This document shows, piece by piece, positions 47,239-62,701 of a DNA stretch of 64,000 bases. The DNA is from Azolla caroliniana. Lineage: Eukaryota; Polypodiophyta. The stretch is taken from assembly GCA_043228905.1 (NCBI GenBank), contig JBHGNT010000002.1, positions 9,238,001 to 9,302,000 of the forward strand, in the 5' to 3' direction. The notes beneath the pieces are model-generated. The model was given only the letters and a program-made list of their open reading frames with translations. It was not told the DNA's origin and did not search any database. Position 1 is the stretch's first letter. Each line of letters begins with the position of its first letter. The translations under genes and the position numbers were made by a program.

Positions 47239-49422
47239 TGCCCTACAAAAGCGTTGAGAGTCATTACGCCATATGAGGCTTGGAATGGACATAAACCTAT
47301 GGTTAGTCATATGCGTGTGTTCGGTTGTTTGGCATATGCTCTTGTGCCATCACAACAACGTCACAAACTTGATGACAAGGCAAAGAAATGCATATTTGTT
47401 GGTTATAGTGCGGAAAGTAAGGGATATCGTTTGTATCATCCATTGACGGACACAATTATTGTGAGTCGAGATGTGGTATTTGCTGAAAATTCAGCTTTCC
47501 CTTTTCTTGAATGCAAAAAACAACCAACAATTAGCTCACAAGATGTGTTTGATACACTCATGCCTTTGTTCCAAAGTGCTGCGCTTGACCATGGACATGT
47601 AGACCAGCCAAGTGAGTCTCAAAGGGATAAAAATTTCCAGCAAATAAGTGTTGAAAATGCACGAAATGTCCAACCAAATGTGGCTGAAAATGAGCATGAA
47701 ATTCAGCCCACGCATGATGTACATATTGAAGATGTATTACATAATGAACGTATGGCTATCGAGAGGTCACAAACTATGCCGAGGTGGCTGAAACAAACTT
47801 TGCAAGATAGCAAATTGAGTGCACCTTTACTTGGTAAAACAAGATCAAGCTCTCGCCATGCATCAGGTAATTTTGTGGATTATTCTATTGTTGCAATAGC
47901 ATGTAATGAGGAGCCACTTACTTTTGAAGATGCATGTGATGATCCACATTGGATGAGTGCTATGCAATCAAAAATGGATTCCATTCATAAAAATGGTACT
48001 TGGGAGTTATGTGAATTGCCAAAAGGAAAGAATGTGATTGGTACTAGGTGGGTTTACAAGATTAAACGAAAGCCCGATGGTAGTATTGATCGCTACAAAG
48101 CTATATTGGTTGCCAAAGGATATGCCCAACAATATGGCATTGATTATGAGGAAACTTTTGCACCTACTTCACGCATGACTACCATTCGTACCGTGGTTGC
48201 ATTGGCTGCCCAAAGAGGTTGGAAAATGCATCAATTGGACATAAAAACAGCCTTTTTAAATGGTGATTTGCAAGAAGAGGTTTATGTGAAGCAACCCCCT
48301 GGATTTGCTACGAAAGAGAAAGAGCATATGGTTTGTCGCTTGCATAAGGCCTTGTATGGTCTCAAGCAAGCTCCGCGTGCATGGTATGAAAAAATCCATA
48401 AGCACCTGATTTCTCTTGGTTTCACATGTAGTCCGATTGAAAGCACACTTTATGTACGCAAAGATGGGGCTGATCTTCTAGTGCTCGTTCTTTATGTTGA
48501 TGACATACTCTTGACTGGGTCATGTGATGCAAAACTCGATTTTCTTATGGCTGATTTGCAGCATACTTTTGAAGTCACTTATCTTGGTCTTTTGAGCTAC
48601 TATCTTGGCATCCAGTTTGTATCCGTTGAGGGGGGAATGTTTATGCATCAAGGAAAGTATGTTGAAAAACTACTTCAGCGTTTTGACTTTGAGGATTGCA
48701 AGCCGGTTTATACACCTGTGGAGACAGGATTTAGGTTCTCTGTTGAGGATTCTAGTGATGCGTTTGATACTTCTCTTTATCAACAAGCTGTGGGATGTCT
48801 TATATATGCATGCAATACAAGGCCGGATATACAGTATGCAGTCTCCCAATTGAGTCGATTCATGCATAGCCCTGGCACTAAGCATTGGCAAGCAGTGAAA
48901 CGTGTGTTCAGATATCTTAGAGGCACTTTGAGCTTGGGTCTCTTTTATGGCAGAGATACTCAGCCATGCTTGCATGCTTTTACAGATAGTGATTGGGCTG
49001 GTTGTTATGATACTCGCTTTTTCTTTGGAAACTCATGTATATCTTGGTTGAGTAAAAAGCAACCTACAGTGGCGACATCAAGTTGTGAAGCTGAGTACAG
49101 GGCAGTTTTCACAGCTACAGTGGAGTGTATATGGCTAAGACGCCTTTTGATGGATCTTTGCATGGAGATTGAAGTTGCTACACGTATTCTCACAGATAGT
49201 CAGAGTGCATTGGCTGTTGCACGAAATCCTGTATTTCATGCACGGACCAAACACATTGAGGTGCATTATCACTATGTGAGAGAGCGCTTTCATGCAGGAG
49301 ATATTGATTTGGTATATGTGCCTACACAAGATAACGTGGCAGACATATTCACCAAAGCTCTTCCACGAGAAAAGTTTGAAGCTTTTCGCAAAGCTTTAGG
49401 CTTATTGCCTTGTGGGGGCTGA
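47239..49422 (+). pseudogene. pol: copia C RT-RNase H (3' half of split ORF)
   Basis: Resumes the integrase end (PTKALRVITPYEAWNG) in the phase left at 41146. The RT shows TRWVYKIKRKPDGS, QLDIKTAFLNGDL and LYVDDILLTGS (about 48495). RNase H shows FTDSDWAGCYDTR, SSCEAEYRA and TDSQSALAVA. Between DTR and FFFGNSCISW about seven residues usual in the family (the R-x-S-T-S-G-Y stretch) are missing, an in-frame gap that may weaken RNase H. It ends at TGA 49420-49422, just before the purine tract. Confidence 0.9.
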
Positions 49423-49468
49423 TCTGTCACTCCTTGTACATGTTCACATCATTCGCTCCAGGGGGGTT

Positions 49469-49751
49469 TGTTACACTTGCGTGTTCCTCTAGTAGCTTTG
49501 ATGTGAACCATTTTCCCTATACATGGGCACTTTTTACTCTAGTGCTGGCTAGAGGTTTTTTCCCCATGTTACCACATACATGAGTCACTCATATGTGGTG
49601 GTACTTAGTACTTAGGGATATATATTTCAGCTCCTATTATTTTTAGGAACATTCATCAATAGAGAGCTATTCCAGCCATTGCCTTCCTTGTGTGAGTGCT
49701 TCTTTCTTTGAGCTTCTTGTGTGTTTCCCACTCTTCCTCACATACCCAACA
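49469..49751 (+). repeat. copia C 3' LTR
   Basis: 283 bp, one difference from the 5' LTR by eye. Preceded by the purine tract AGGGGGGTT (49460-49468) and followed by ACATT. Confidence 0.94.
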
Positions 49752-49756
49752 ACATT

Positions 49757-49990
49757 GTCCATAACATTAAAGTGAAACTCCATGGAATCTATGGTGAATA
49801 TGTAAGCACAACTGCACAAAATCTTAACACACATGATGAGACGACTAACCAAGTTGACCCCTTTGCTTTAGACCTTTTGAGACAAATGATATTAGTGTCA
49901 CCATCCCAATCACTATGAATGGAGACACCACACATGTGATTCTAGACACAAGGGCAATGGTTAGTGTCATTACTTATAGAGGCTAGCAAA
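49757..49990 (+). pseudogene. degenerate retroelement protease fragment
   Basis: This is the continuation of the copia C target. It reads IPITMNGDTT..VILDTRAMVSVITY, resembling a gypsy protease with the active-site Gly changed, similar to the relic at 28325-28606. It ends at a stop after about 80 codons. Confidence 0.4.
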
Positions 49991-51460
49991 AAGTAAGGGA
50001 GCCCAAAGATGTCACCAACCAAAATCAGGTTTTGGATGGAAACATCTAAGTGTAAACCCTTGATGGGATGATCAAAGACCATAATTCAAGATCTATACAT
50101 TGGAGTATAAATTCAAATTCATTTTCATATGTTTTACGAACAACATACATTAGCAGTGTTTGTTAGGTAAACGTTTCCTTAGAGTTGGTCATCTTGTGAT
50201 GGGACTTAGACAATTATGTCCTATATGAGTAAAGACACTAAAACATACCTTCAAAGCTCAAAACCGCCACCCCTAGCAATCAAGATAACAAAAAATAGAA
50301 ACTTCACCTTCTATAGTAATCAAGCGCCCTCTCAATAAAAAATAGAAATTTATAGCATGAGTCTCTACTTGTTACTAACACTCAACTTTCGCAAAATTTG
50401 TTCCGCATTTCATTTTACAAAACTCTCATTCCCATATCATGTGTATCGTAAACCACCATTCCCCCATTTTGATGCTCCTAAGGGTTCAAGCCCTCGACCT
50501 CATTGTTGAAGTAGGTAACTTTCATCACTTGAGCTATCTTCGGTTGTTGGTGTGCTTCTAATTTGTTTGGAAAATTAGAGTGAAAATGACACAAGGAGCA
50601 AGGAATGTGTGTGGTGTTAATGAAAAGGGAGAAAGAAGAATAATGAATAATGTGGATGGGAACATGGTTTATTGGTGTGGGATATAATATGCCTAGTGCA
50701 ATTGAGATAGAGAATGAATTTTCTTTTGTCATTACTAATTATATGTGGCAAGTCAAGATGTAGATGCTTGTTTTTTGCTTTGCTTCAACATTATTACCTT
50801 CAATTTCCTTTATTTTCTAACTTGCAATAGAACTCGTCATAAATTTGAGTATTTTACCATTGTTTGTAAATGTGAATTATGATATTGTTATGATTTTGAG
50901 TGTTATTCCAATAGTATATGTGTTGTAATAGCTAGTAAAATATATTACGAACGGTGACGTTGTAGCTCAAACACTTTATATTGTCTTTAGAAAAAGTGGA
51001 AAATGAAGAAGGCTTGTTTTACCTTAGGTTGTTGATATAGTTTGAAGAGTTATTCTTACTATCCTATGTTTAATTCAAGGAAGAAATTACCATTGCTTTT
51101 AACTTACAAATGTAGAACAAAACAACTTGAAAAGATACCCTAAAATTATCTTCAATTCTCTTGGGTCGTTAGTATCCTGTTTTTTGTTTTGGACAAGATA
51201 CATTCATATTCTAAATCAAGTTGTTGGAAAGTATTGGTTAAACGAGGGGTGGTGCTCTTTGAGGCAGGTGATAGAAATTCCTTATATTATGTAGTAACTC
51301 TATCAAATGTAGCAAGCAACTTAATTAGACATGCTCTTGAGATGGATAGGGTGGGAGAATTGCCTATATTATTCATGTTTATCCTTATGGCTTATCCTAC
51401 TTCTTGGGGGTTTTACTTCTAATTTTAATATATTTAATCTTGAAGTGTTACTAACAAAAA
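49991..51460. other. AT-rich spacer
   Basis: No gene, RNA or transposon protein recognised. Short frames only. Confidence 0.5.
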
Positions 51461-51533
51461 GGGGATGTAGCTCAAATGGTAGAGCGATCGCTTTGCATGC
51501 GATAGGTAGCGGGATCGATGCCCGTCATCTCCA
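51461..51533 (+). tRNA. tRNA-Ala (anticodon UGC)
   Basis: A 73-nt cloverleaf: acceptor stem GGGGATG/CATCTCC with one G-U pair, D arm TAGCTCAAATGGTAGAGC, anticodon arm ATCGC-TTTGCAT-GCGAT with anticodon TGC, T arm GCGGG/CCCGT and discriminator A. CCA is not encoded, as normal for plant nuclear tRNAs. The T loop reads ATCGATG in place of the usual TTCGATC, which also weakens the internal B box (GGATCGATGCC). A T-rich Pol III terminator follows (about 51540-51558). It may be functional or an early pseudogene. Confidence 0.85.
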
Positions 51534-53762
51534 CTTTCTCATTTCTTTCTTTCTTTTTAATATGCATATATTTCTTTTCCGGTGTAAGAGCCTAAATAAA
51601 GATGAATTTACTACCCTTACATTTTGTTTATGTGGCCATTTTTTTCGCTTGCATGATTAAGCCTATGAATGTTAAAGCATGCCAAAACAACTCAATGACA
51701 TAAAACGATCAAGTAGATTATTTAATTACATACACTTATGATGTCCCCAAGCATGGCTGAACTTGGAGCTCTAAAGTGAGAGGTTATGACCTTTCCCTAT
51801 TCCAACAATATTCTTGAAAGGCATATTATTAGAGTCTGAAACTTTGCTTGATGAGTAACTCTCACTCCCAAACTTCTTAAGGAGAAAAAAGATCCATTGC
51901 CAAGAAAAGTCTCATCATCAGAACCCTAACATTCATGTCTCTCCCCAAGAGAATGTGAGTTAAGTGATAGGGAAGCAATGGTGAGCAAACAAAGGGATGG
52001 GGGCCCAAACATGTATAGGTAAACTGCAATTTCACAATTTCGCCATTCATAGGCAAATATTGTCATATATAGTCTATGGATTAGTGCAACATATGTAATA
52101 TATTGTGTGAACAATATGCCTCTACATCTTTCCCACACTATTATTCATCACATTTGCAAAATCAAGGACTGATTTACCAAAGAATATAGTAAGCATCCTG
52201 AAGTAAGTATAATGAATACATTCCATCTTCCAAACCATTTCTACACATACAAATCTATCTAGAAAATACTTTGCTTTTTTGTCTCTGAAGTATTGTTTTT
52301 AAATTGCTTCACATGTAATATTATGACATTGATGTTATACACATATGCCATAACGCTTAGCTCGTGCATGATCTTAACAACAAATAATATAGTTTCAAAG
52401 AACTATGGGCATGTATGGTTTTTGTATTTGTATTGAAATAAAATTCATAAGAAATTCCTTTCAGACAAAGTAATGAGATGGTTTTCTATCTCTTGCGACG
52501 TGGACTTAGAAATGCTACCACTCGTACTTCAAACCCATAAAGTAACACTTGTCAAATAAGTATTTCTAGAGTCGTCAACATTTGATCTTTCCACCACATA
52601 TGCTTTGAAATGCACACCGTCCCTCTTTCTAGCTTCCAAGTGGCACTACTGGATGGATCTATGATGGGAGGGAACATAAAGGTGAAGGTATTAGAAGTTT
52701 TTTATTGTTTCAAGTGATTCCATATTGAATGCAATGCGTGGTTTGTGCTTATCCATATTCCTTACGACTCGTACCCTTTTGTTTTTGTTTTTATATATAT
52801 TATTACGATTTGTTAGATACAAATTATCGTCTATCAGATGAGGCCCATAGAGAGAATATGGAACTTGGTTTCTCTCAAAATTATGATTTTGTGCGGATAT
52901 GTGTTCAATGTGTATCCATATTTGGCGTGTGGCATGTGCACACGAGTCAAAAGGAAACTAATTGGTTTTAGGGAGTAACATGGATTGAAATCAATTTCAT
53001 GTGCAATGTCACGATATTCCCATTATGACGAGTTTTACCATGAGCAATTAGATCGTCATATGTAGCAAACGTGATTGTGTAGAAGTAAATAAATCCAAGG
53101 ATTTTGCTCTATTGTACCACAAATACACACACCAATATGCCACCACTACAACATCAATATGCCACATTGCCACCACTACAACATCCTTATCAACAACAAG
53201 TATAGGATTACCCTACGACAACTATGATCTTTTCTATATTATTAATGTTGGTATTTGCCTATTCATATAGTAAAATGCATGAATTGTAATCGGAAATGCT
53301 TGTACATATGGAACCACGTAGTAACTTGATTAGACTCGAAACAATACGAATTAGGCGATGTCAACTACTACCCCTCTTAACTAACTAATATAGGACGATG
53401 TAATCTGGAGCACATATATGTTGATTCCAACAATCTGATTAAGCTAAGGTGAGAATACCATGACCTCGAAGAACCAATGTGCTAAGGGAGAATACCATGA
53501 CCTCAAAGAACCAATAGAAATCAATTGTGTATAAACAGTTGGCAAATGTATATAGTAGATAAATCTAAAGCTAAAACATTTATTATATATATATATATGT
53601 ACATACATGTGTGTGTGTGTGTGAACCAACCTTCTTTATTTATATATTTGGAAACTTTCTAAATATCTTCTCTATATGTATATAAAGTGACAGAGGAATA
53701 GAGATCTTTCATATTGTTTTTGTAGAGACTTTAATCGAGTTTTGTTATTTTGAAGAAAAAAC
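51534..53762. other. AT-rich spacer upstream of phytoglobin
   Basis: A short ATAT/GTGT microsatellite lies near 53580-53622, and a 37-base direct repeat (AGAATACCATGACCTC) near 53452-53518. No gene was found. The last few hundred bases are presumably the phytoglobin promoter. Confidence 0.45.
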
Positions 53763-55865
<2,103 letters not shown>

Positions 55866-58800
55866 CATGAAGACACCCATGCATTCTATTCTATGTAAAT
55901 ATTAAAGTTTGTTAATCCATATGCTATATATTGTAAGGAGGATGTCATATGCATATGCACATAAGGAGCTTAATGAGATATTACGTCCAACTTATTTTCT
56001 AAAAGGGAGATGTTGATCATTATAGCATTTGGATATTGCAATCTGAGCCTCGAGGGTAATAAATTTTTAGCATTGCCTCTCTAAGGTGTAATGTCTTTGT
56101 TTTGATATTTGACTATAACGTATCCAAAATTTCTCCCTTTCTATGTTAGGTATGTATTAAGGTTAAGAGTTATTTATTGATTAAATTATAGAATTAATTA
56201 AGGTTGGTAGTTGCAACAAGACCACAATATCGCTTCTTAAAAGATAAGATGATCCTACCTCAAATAGGGGATTTAGCCATCAAGAGAGTTGTATTGATAA
56301 TTCTACAAAAGTAATTTTTAGGATTGTGATTATGTGTTAGATTGGATTAATGCTCCAAAATAAAATTTGGGGTTAGTGTAAATTTGGTGGGAATGAGGAG
56401 TTATTATGGTCTTAAGACATAAAAATCTCTTTCATGTTTGCTACACCTTGAGGCTGAACCCTCGAAACATGTACAGGTTCAAGAGTCATCATGTTTATTG
56501 TAACACCATTTCGATCAAAAGTGAATGCTTTGGTTATATTTAATTTTGAATGGTGCTACAAGACAATGCAATTATTCTGATATGGGAATTAGGGTTCCCA
56601 TTTGTTGGAAGTAAAGAGAATTATTTATTTTATCGTAAAAGTATATCTTAGTCTTTATTGAAGCTTCTTCATTATGTGGATGGGTTTAACTAAATGTGCA
56701 ATCATGTTTACAGTAATATATTACATGCTAAAGCACAGTGTGAAAATATCCATTTTACACGTTGCCAACGACTATATCTAAACAATGTTATTCTTATCGA
56801 TTTATTTTGGATGGTAGTATTAATAAGTTGTTGCAATCACTTTAGGATAATGGGTTAAAGCCTCAAGAATCGGATTCTATGTTTGCAATCCTATGTTTGC
56901 ATGTACCGTAAAACTTCATAATGTAGTCTTTATAATATCAAATCCTTCTTAATCAATTAGTTTGATGAGAGTATGTGCCACGGTCCACAATAATGTCTTG
57001 ACTCTCACTCATATCTTCATATAGTAGTTTGATGAGAGTATATGTCAAAATGTCCCAAGAGTATGAATTTGCAAATCATTTTCAATACAGGTTGAAAATA
57101 TAGTGTTATTAACAACATCAATAGTGTATGCTTATGATGACGTGTCTTTGTTGGAGGATATCAATCACTAGAATTGGACAAAGTCTTTGTTCTTAAAGTT
57201 TACTATATGCACGTAAGAAGCATAACAACAAATATGACTTTTTAGTGACCTACATGAATGACATGTTGACCCCTATTAACGCATAGTAAGTGACATAAGG
57301 AGGCGATTTGATTCTCATAGCTAATAACAAACGAGGAGGGCAAGTGGTTTTGGTGAAGAAGCAAGTCGACCATGGGTGAGGTATTGAAGACATTCCTTGC
57401 ATTTCTTGATGCATCTATGAGTGCATAATAGAGTACGATTTGTTTAGTGGAAACCACTTCACTTGAGGGAGGCATTAGAGTAAAATGAGGCCTTGACCTC
57501 TCTAAATATCTTTGAGGATGGAAGTTTACCTAGACAAATATTCCAAACAAAATGTCCTGACATTGGTTGTAAGCATATTTCAATTCTCACATTAGGAAAA
57601 CCAACTTTGGTGGCCACTGTATCACTATGTGGGTTTGTACACTAGGAATCAACTTCACTAGTTCAAACCTAGTGCATTGATGTAAGAGGGTTTATTTAGC
57701 ATTAGTTCATTGGCAGGAAATTTAGGACAATTCTCACATTAGGAAAACCAACTTTGGTGGCCACTGTATCACTATGTGGGTTTGTACACTAGGAATCAAC
57801 TTCACTAGTTCAGACCTAGTGCATTGATGTAAGAGGGTTTATTTAGCATTAGTTCATTGCATGAAATTTAGGAAAGGTAACATTGTCCATGATAAAAAGG
57901 ATGGCTAGAAAATTCTTGAGAGGAAAACATTGAAGAGTGGTTTGCATGGAGATGACGTTAGTAAACTCACTATGCTTGGATTTTTGGGCTAGCCCTTGGT
58001 CATGTGAATATCATTACTTCTTTTTTACTCAATAGTCTAAACACGACTTGATTCTAATGAGCAACCTAGTTGCAAATATAGGAAAGCACCTTACAACAAG
58101 GAGAGATTTCTACCCATGGGGAGCAACAACTCGACCTTTCAAATACCAGAGTTTGATAATATGCTCCAATTTGGTTTCAAGAAACATTGAAAGGAAAAAC
58201 TTTCCCTCTTCAAAGACAATTCTTACGATATCTCCAATTCTTACGATATCTCCAACAACGCTTCAAAAGAATGAATCCCTATATTTATTAGCAACCCAAG
58301 AAAATTTATCTCCCAATCTGAGTGAGTTGTTACCAAAATAATATTATCATAATAGTGTCAAAGGAATTAGAGAATCATTTCATTCAACATAATTTGTAAA
58401 TGTCCACAAATGTTGATACATTTGTCACACATTTAGATTTTAAACTAGATCTACATTCAAATGTGTACAAATGGACATCAAATCTTCGTTCTTCAATGGA
58501 TACCTCAAAGGATGAGGTGTTTGTAGTGTCACCACCACATTATAGATGCCTAATTCATAAAGCAAAGCCCAAACCTTATACAAACTATTGTATTAAAGCT
58601 AGTATTGTGGGGTTTGAATAGTGCCATGTAGATTGCATCAACCACAATTGTTCATAGGATGAATCGTGGATAGGTGGGTAGTATGTCATATTCATCTTGA
58701 CATTATTAATTAAAAAAAAAAGATCTTGATGAAGGTGTGCATTTTGTAATTATATAGCTCGTGAAACTACTTTCTAGTCGATAAAATGCCTTTATGTGAT

Positions 58801-59845
58801 GCATATGTTATATTTTTCAAAGCAAAACGAAGGAGTTTTTTAGACATTGTTTGTAAACCTTAGGTCTGATTCAATGAAAATAGTCGAAAGGAAATAAAGA
58901 GAAGCACATTAATATATTTTGTTGTACTTAATTGACTACAAATATGTGCACATTATAGCACCCCATTAGCATTGAATTAAGATAATGGTATTATCGCCAA
59001 TCCTTGGGTTTTGGAACAATGATATGTGAGGCCATATGAAATGCAATACATAAAGAAATGTATTTACAAGCGAACTTATAGGGTGCATGACTTCAAAGCA
59101 CGAGGTTTTACCAATACAATATTTTTATATGCGTACAACATCATTTGAAGTCTCATATATTATGTATATAAGAAATTCTTTGACATTGTGCGTAACGTGT
59201 ATTAATGTCTTATTCTCCTATGGTCTCCTTACTTAATTTTTGAAGTATCAAACAACATCGTGCTTCACAAATAGTATCTCACATCTTTTAGGGGGTCACA
59301 AGTTTTGATAGATAAATATGCACGAAGTTCTGTAAACAAATTGTGTCATGCGAGAGCATAGATAGTTTGTACGTATTGTATTATCATCATTCATTATTTT
59401 AGATCCTCATAAATATATGGTGGGTCACCAGAAATGAAGGATGAAATACTTCATTACAATGATAAGCACCCAGGTCTTACATGTTTGGGTGGTAGCGTTA
59501 TGGAAGGAGAAATTCGTTTACATAACACCAACATATGTAAGACACATGCTTGAAGATACAAAGCTTACAGCTCTAGACAAAGCTTACAGCTCTAGAAGGT
59601 TTTCTCCAATGTTTAACGAAGCTCAAGATTTGGCTATGTGTTAGAATTAATGTACATATTGTAATAAATAAAAGAAATATTCTTCCATCCATCCAATTGA
59701 AGCATATTCAAAGGTGCAATGGAAGCTATGGTATAATAGATTACAATATAGCAAGGAGATGATGAAAGGGAGCTAAAGATTTTTATGGGTTTACTACATA
59801 AACGGTTTTTGCTTTGTTTAGTGCCGTGTTTTTTAACTTCCTTCT
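55866..59845. other. AT-rich spacer
   Basis: Holds the phytoglobin 3' flank, a 147-bp tandem duplication and short frames without resemblance to known proteins. The SPL 3' UTR probably occupies the part near 59845. Confidence 0.45.
57583..57872. repeat. 147-bp tandem duplication
   Basis: The stretch beginning ATTCTCACATTAGG at 57583 recurs at 57730 with a handful of differences. No coding meaning was seen. Confidence 0.85.
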
Positions 59846-62701
59846 TTATAAAGTGCCATAGTTTATTCCTTCCCATTTCAATGAGTAAAGGACTGATTCC
59901 AGATGAGGGGGTGTCTTGAAGAAGAGAGCAACAGTAGCACACAATGCAGCCACACCCACCATCATCATCAACAATGGCCTATGCGTTCTCATGCGTACTA
60001 CACTGCATGATGAACTTTGCTTTACAAATGCCTTACAACTCCTACATGGTGGATTAGATTTGCGTATATCCTTTGCAACCTTCGGAAGCTCGATTATCAC
60101 CTCTGGATCTTCGTCATCCACAACATCTCGTGAAATCAATATATTATTCTTAGAATTTTGGTCCTGGATTGTAATGCTCACAAAGGGGGACTGCTTATGT
60201 TGTATCTTCCTCTCAATCATGTTAAGATAGGAAACATTTCCTTTGTTCCGAGCATGCCATTCAGGAGTGAGTCCTTCAAAATCATATGCAGATCTCCATC
60301 CATATAGCCCAACCTATAACAAAGTCAGAAAGATTATGTAAGTTTCCATAAAGAGACCTCTCTAAAACATGAACTTAATGCATGTTGCTTATTGGCCGCT
60401 TCTGTAAGTATTTGGTTGTTAACCCACATGCTCTTGTGCTGGCAATAAATTGGCAGAACCTATGACTTGAAATAAACTCTGGGTTATTCTTTAATTCCCC
60501 GAATGCCCCTGGATTTCCCTAAACACTCTTGTTCAAAAAACCCCAAAAAAGAGAGAAAATGGGGAGATGAACCGAAATAATCATTATCTCTGCTCAAAGA
60601 GCAATTGACCATATGATTGCTCAAAGAGCACATTCGTTCACTCCTTCAGGAACTGACTCGGGGGTGTTTGGGGAAAAAGAACAAAAACTGAGGGTCATTT
60701 GAGGATTTAAAGAAAAACGATTAGGAGTTTTCTCCCTAAGCATACCTCATATGGATCATCTGTGAGAGCTTCAAGCACATCTTCAGCACCAGACATACTT
60801 GCTGCAACATGAAGAGGAGTAAAACCTGCTGGTCCTTTCATGATTGGAGTGAAGATATTAGCACTCTTTGAACCATATCCATCTGGAGCATAATGCATTA
60901 ATAGTTCCACCATGGCCTTACTCTTCCTCTTCACAGCTTTATGAACCAGATTCACCTCTGACACCACACTCAAAACCTCATCTATTTCATTGATACCTAT
61001 ACCAAATAGTAAATCCAAGAGTTTTTTCACCACTGCACACCAGTCATGCAAAACTGCGTACTTCAAAAGCCCTTTGAACCTATACAATTCCATGTGAGGC
61101 ATACGTAGGTCCACAATTGAATATGCTGGACTAATTCCCATAGCTGTGCTCTGAAATATCCATCCCAGTTCCTGTAGAAAATTGATAGCCTCAGCTTCTT
61201 TGTTCACTTTGATTTCATCAGATAAAAATCCGTCCATGTCACTGGATTGACAAGGGGATGCTAAATCAAGTTCTTTTTCCAAAGAACGAAGCTCAGCACA
61301 TATTTCTTTGTCAGCTACAATCACAGGTAACATATTTCCCAAAAGATTATGCTCCACCTGACAAATCAATTTTACAACAAATAAATCAATAAATCCTCTT
61401 GTTATCATCACCTTGATTCAAATCTGATACAAAGTTTAAACTTCCCCCTCTAATTATTGTAGTAGTTCAGCCAATCATAGACTTAGTTTCGAATTTTCTC
61501 ACCACCATAAACCTGAACACCATATCCTACAGTTTGCTAAACTTCCCACCCATTGCAAATCTTCCAACATCAAAACCTCTTTATGATACTACTTTAAATT
61601 TTTTCTAAACTTCCCACCAGTTCAAATATTTCCACCATTGGACCTCTTTTCCAACACCATTGGATCTCTCTCCCTCTCAGACTTACCTCAATAAAACAGC
61701 GACCCAATACATTTGAAGGTCCTCCAGGAAATTGAACTCTTTGTTCATCTCTATTTTCAGAAGCTGAAAACGCCACTTCATGGAGAACATACATTCCATG
61801 GTATGCACAAACAATCCTATAACAAGGGAGAAATCAATGACGACGCAGTTGCACAAAAGACCCACATGCAATTTATAGATTGAAACCCTAAACCCTTTAA
61901 CTTACTTTGTTTCTGGAACTAAGTTGTACCCATGTACAATCAGTGTAGCTTCTTCTCCAGCTTCTACAGCTAAGGGACGGACAGATCTTATAATAGGACC
62001 AATGTCATCTCTTGAATAGCTTATTCTCTTCACTTCACCTGAACAAATCAATAAGCATAAAAACAAATTATGAAAATTCCCAGGTAACAATAAGAAGATA
62101 AACAAAATAAATATGTTACCATTAATGATCAATGCCTTTTTTTGTTCTACTTGCACTAAAATTCTCCCCTTATTCCAGAGACTAGCATGAGACAATTGCA
62201 AAAGACGTTTCAAGCTTCCCCTCAAGTCCAAAGTCAGCTGAAAGAAGAAAGCCATGATCAAAACAAAAATACAGGAAAAACTCCAAAACCACACTGACTT
62301 TTTCTTTCTTTCCCCATTGGACCTAGGTTTCCGTTATTTCTCCAAGTGCCCCAGGTCAACATCCAAAAAAGAAAACAGAATTCATGAATTGAACCACATA
62401 CAATTGAGACAAAGGTGATGATTGAACATATAACTGCTTGAATGGTTGACAAAGGCATTTGAGGAGATACCAAAAACTTAGGGGCAATTCTAGGATATAA
62501 CGAGAAACTGGAAATTTGGAGATTTCACAAAGGAAAAAATTCTAAAACCCTAAAAACCAAGAGACACTATGTATGCATACATTAGAAGTTTACCTCTTTC
62601 CATGACCAATGTGGCATTGAAAGAAATACAGTAAGGAGAATGCAACCAGGCCGCATATATTCTTCCATGAAGCAAGGAGTCACAGAGAGCCATTCTTGGA
62701 G
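59846..62701 (-). CDS. SPL (SBP-box) transcription factor, C-terminal half
   Basis: Six exons: 62701-62594, 62237-62120, 62038-61906, 61816-61687, 61357-60746, 60313-59846; 522 aa, all GT-AG and in phase. They encode the long conserved C-terminal part of the large SPL1/12/14-type proteins: LQEWLSVTP and RPGCILLTVFLSMP, the EVKRISYSRDD/IVHGYNL region, FIEVEHNLLGN, DWCAVVKKLLDLLF, ankyrin-like repeats with GFTPLHVAASMSG and GLTPEWHARNKGNVSY, and near the end a hydrophobic stretch (RPLLMMMVGVAALCATVALF) that may be a membrane anchor. The SBP DNA-binding domain (two zinc fingers and NLS) should lie on exons beyond 64000. Closest by feel is the SPL14/SPL6-like branch (GGPSNVLGRCFIEVE); family membership is firm, orthology is not. 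Confidence 0.88.

Larger units (their letters stand above)
38511..49751 (+). mobile_element. copia C: young Ty1/copia element, nested insert inside
   Basis: LTRs of 283 bp (38511-38793, 49469-49751) start TGTTACAC and end CCCAACA and differ at one base by eye. The target duplication is ACATT (38506-38510, 49752-49756). A tRNA-iMet primer site and a purine tract are in place. The gag-pol frame is open on both sides of a solo LTR inserted at 41147-47234 and in phase across it, so the element had a continuous frame of about 1416 codons before that insertion. It sits in a degenerate gypsy-like sequence. Confidence 0.95.

Noticed and set aside
59441-59644. 67-codon plus-strand frame
   Set aside because: Contains a small direct repeat (AAGCTTACAGCTCTAGA) and has no family match.
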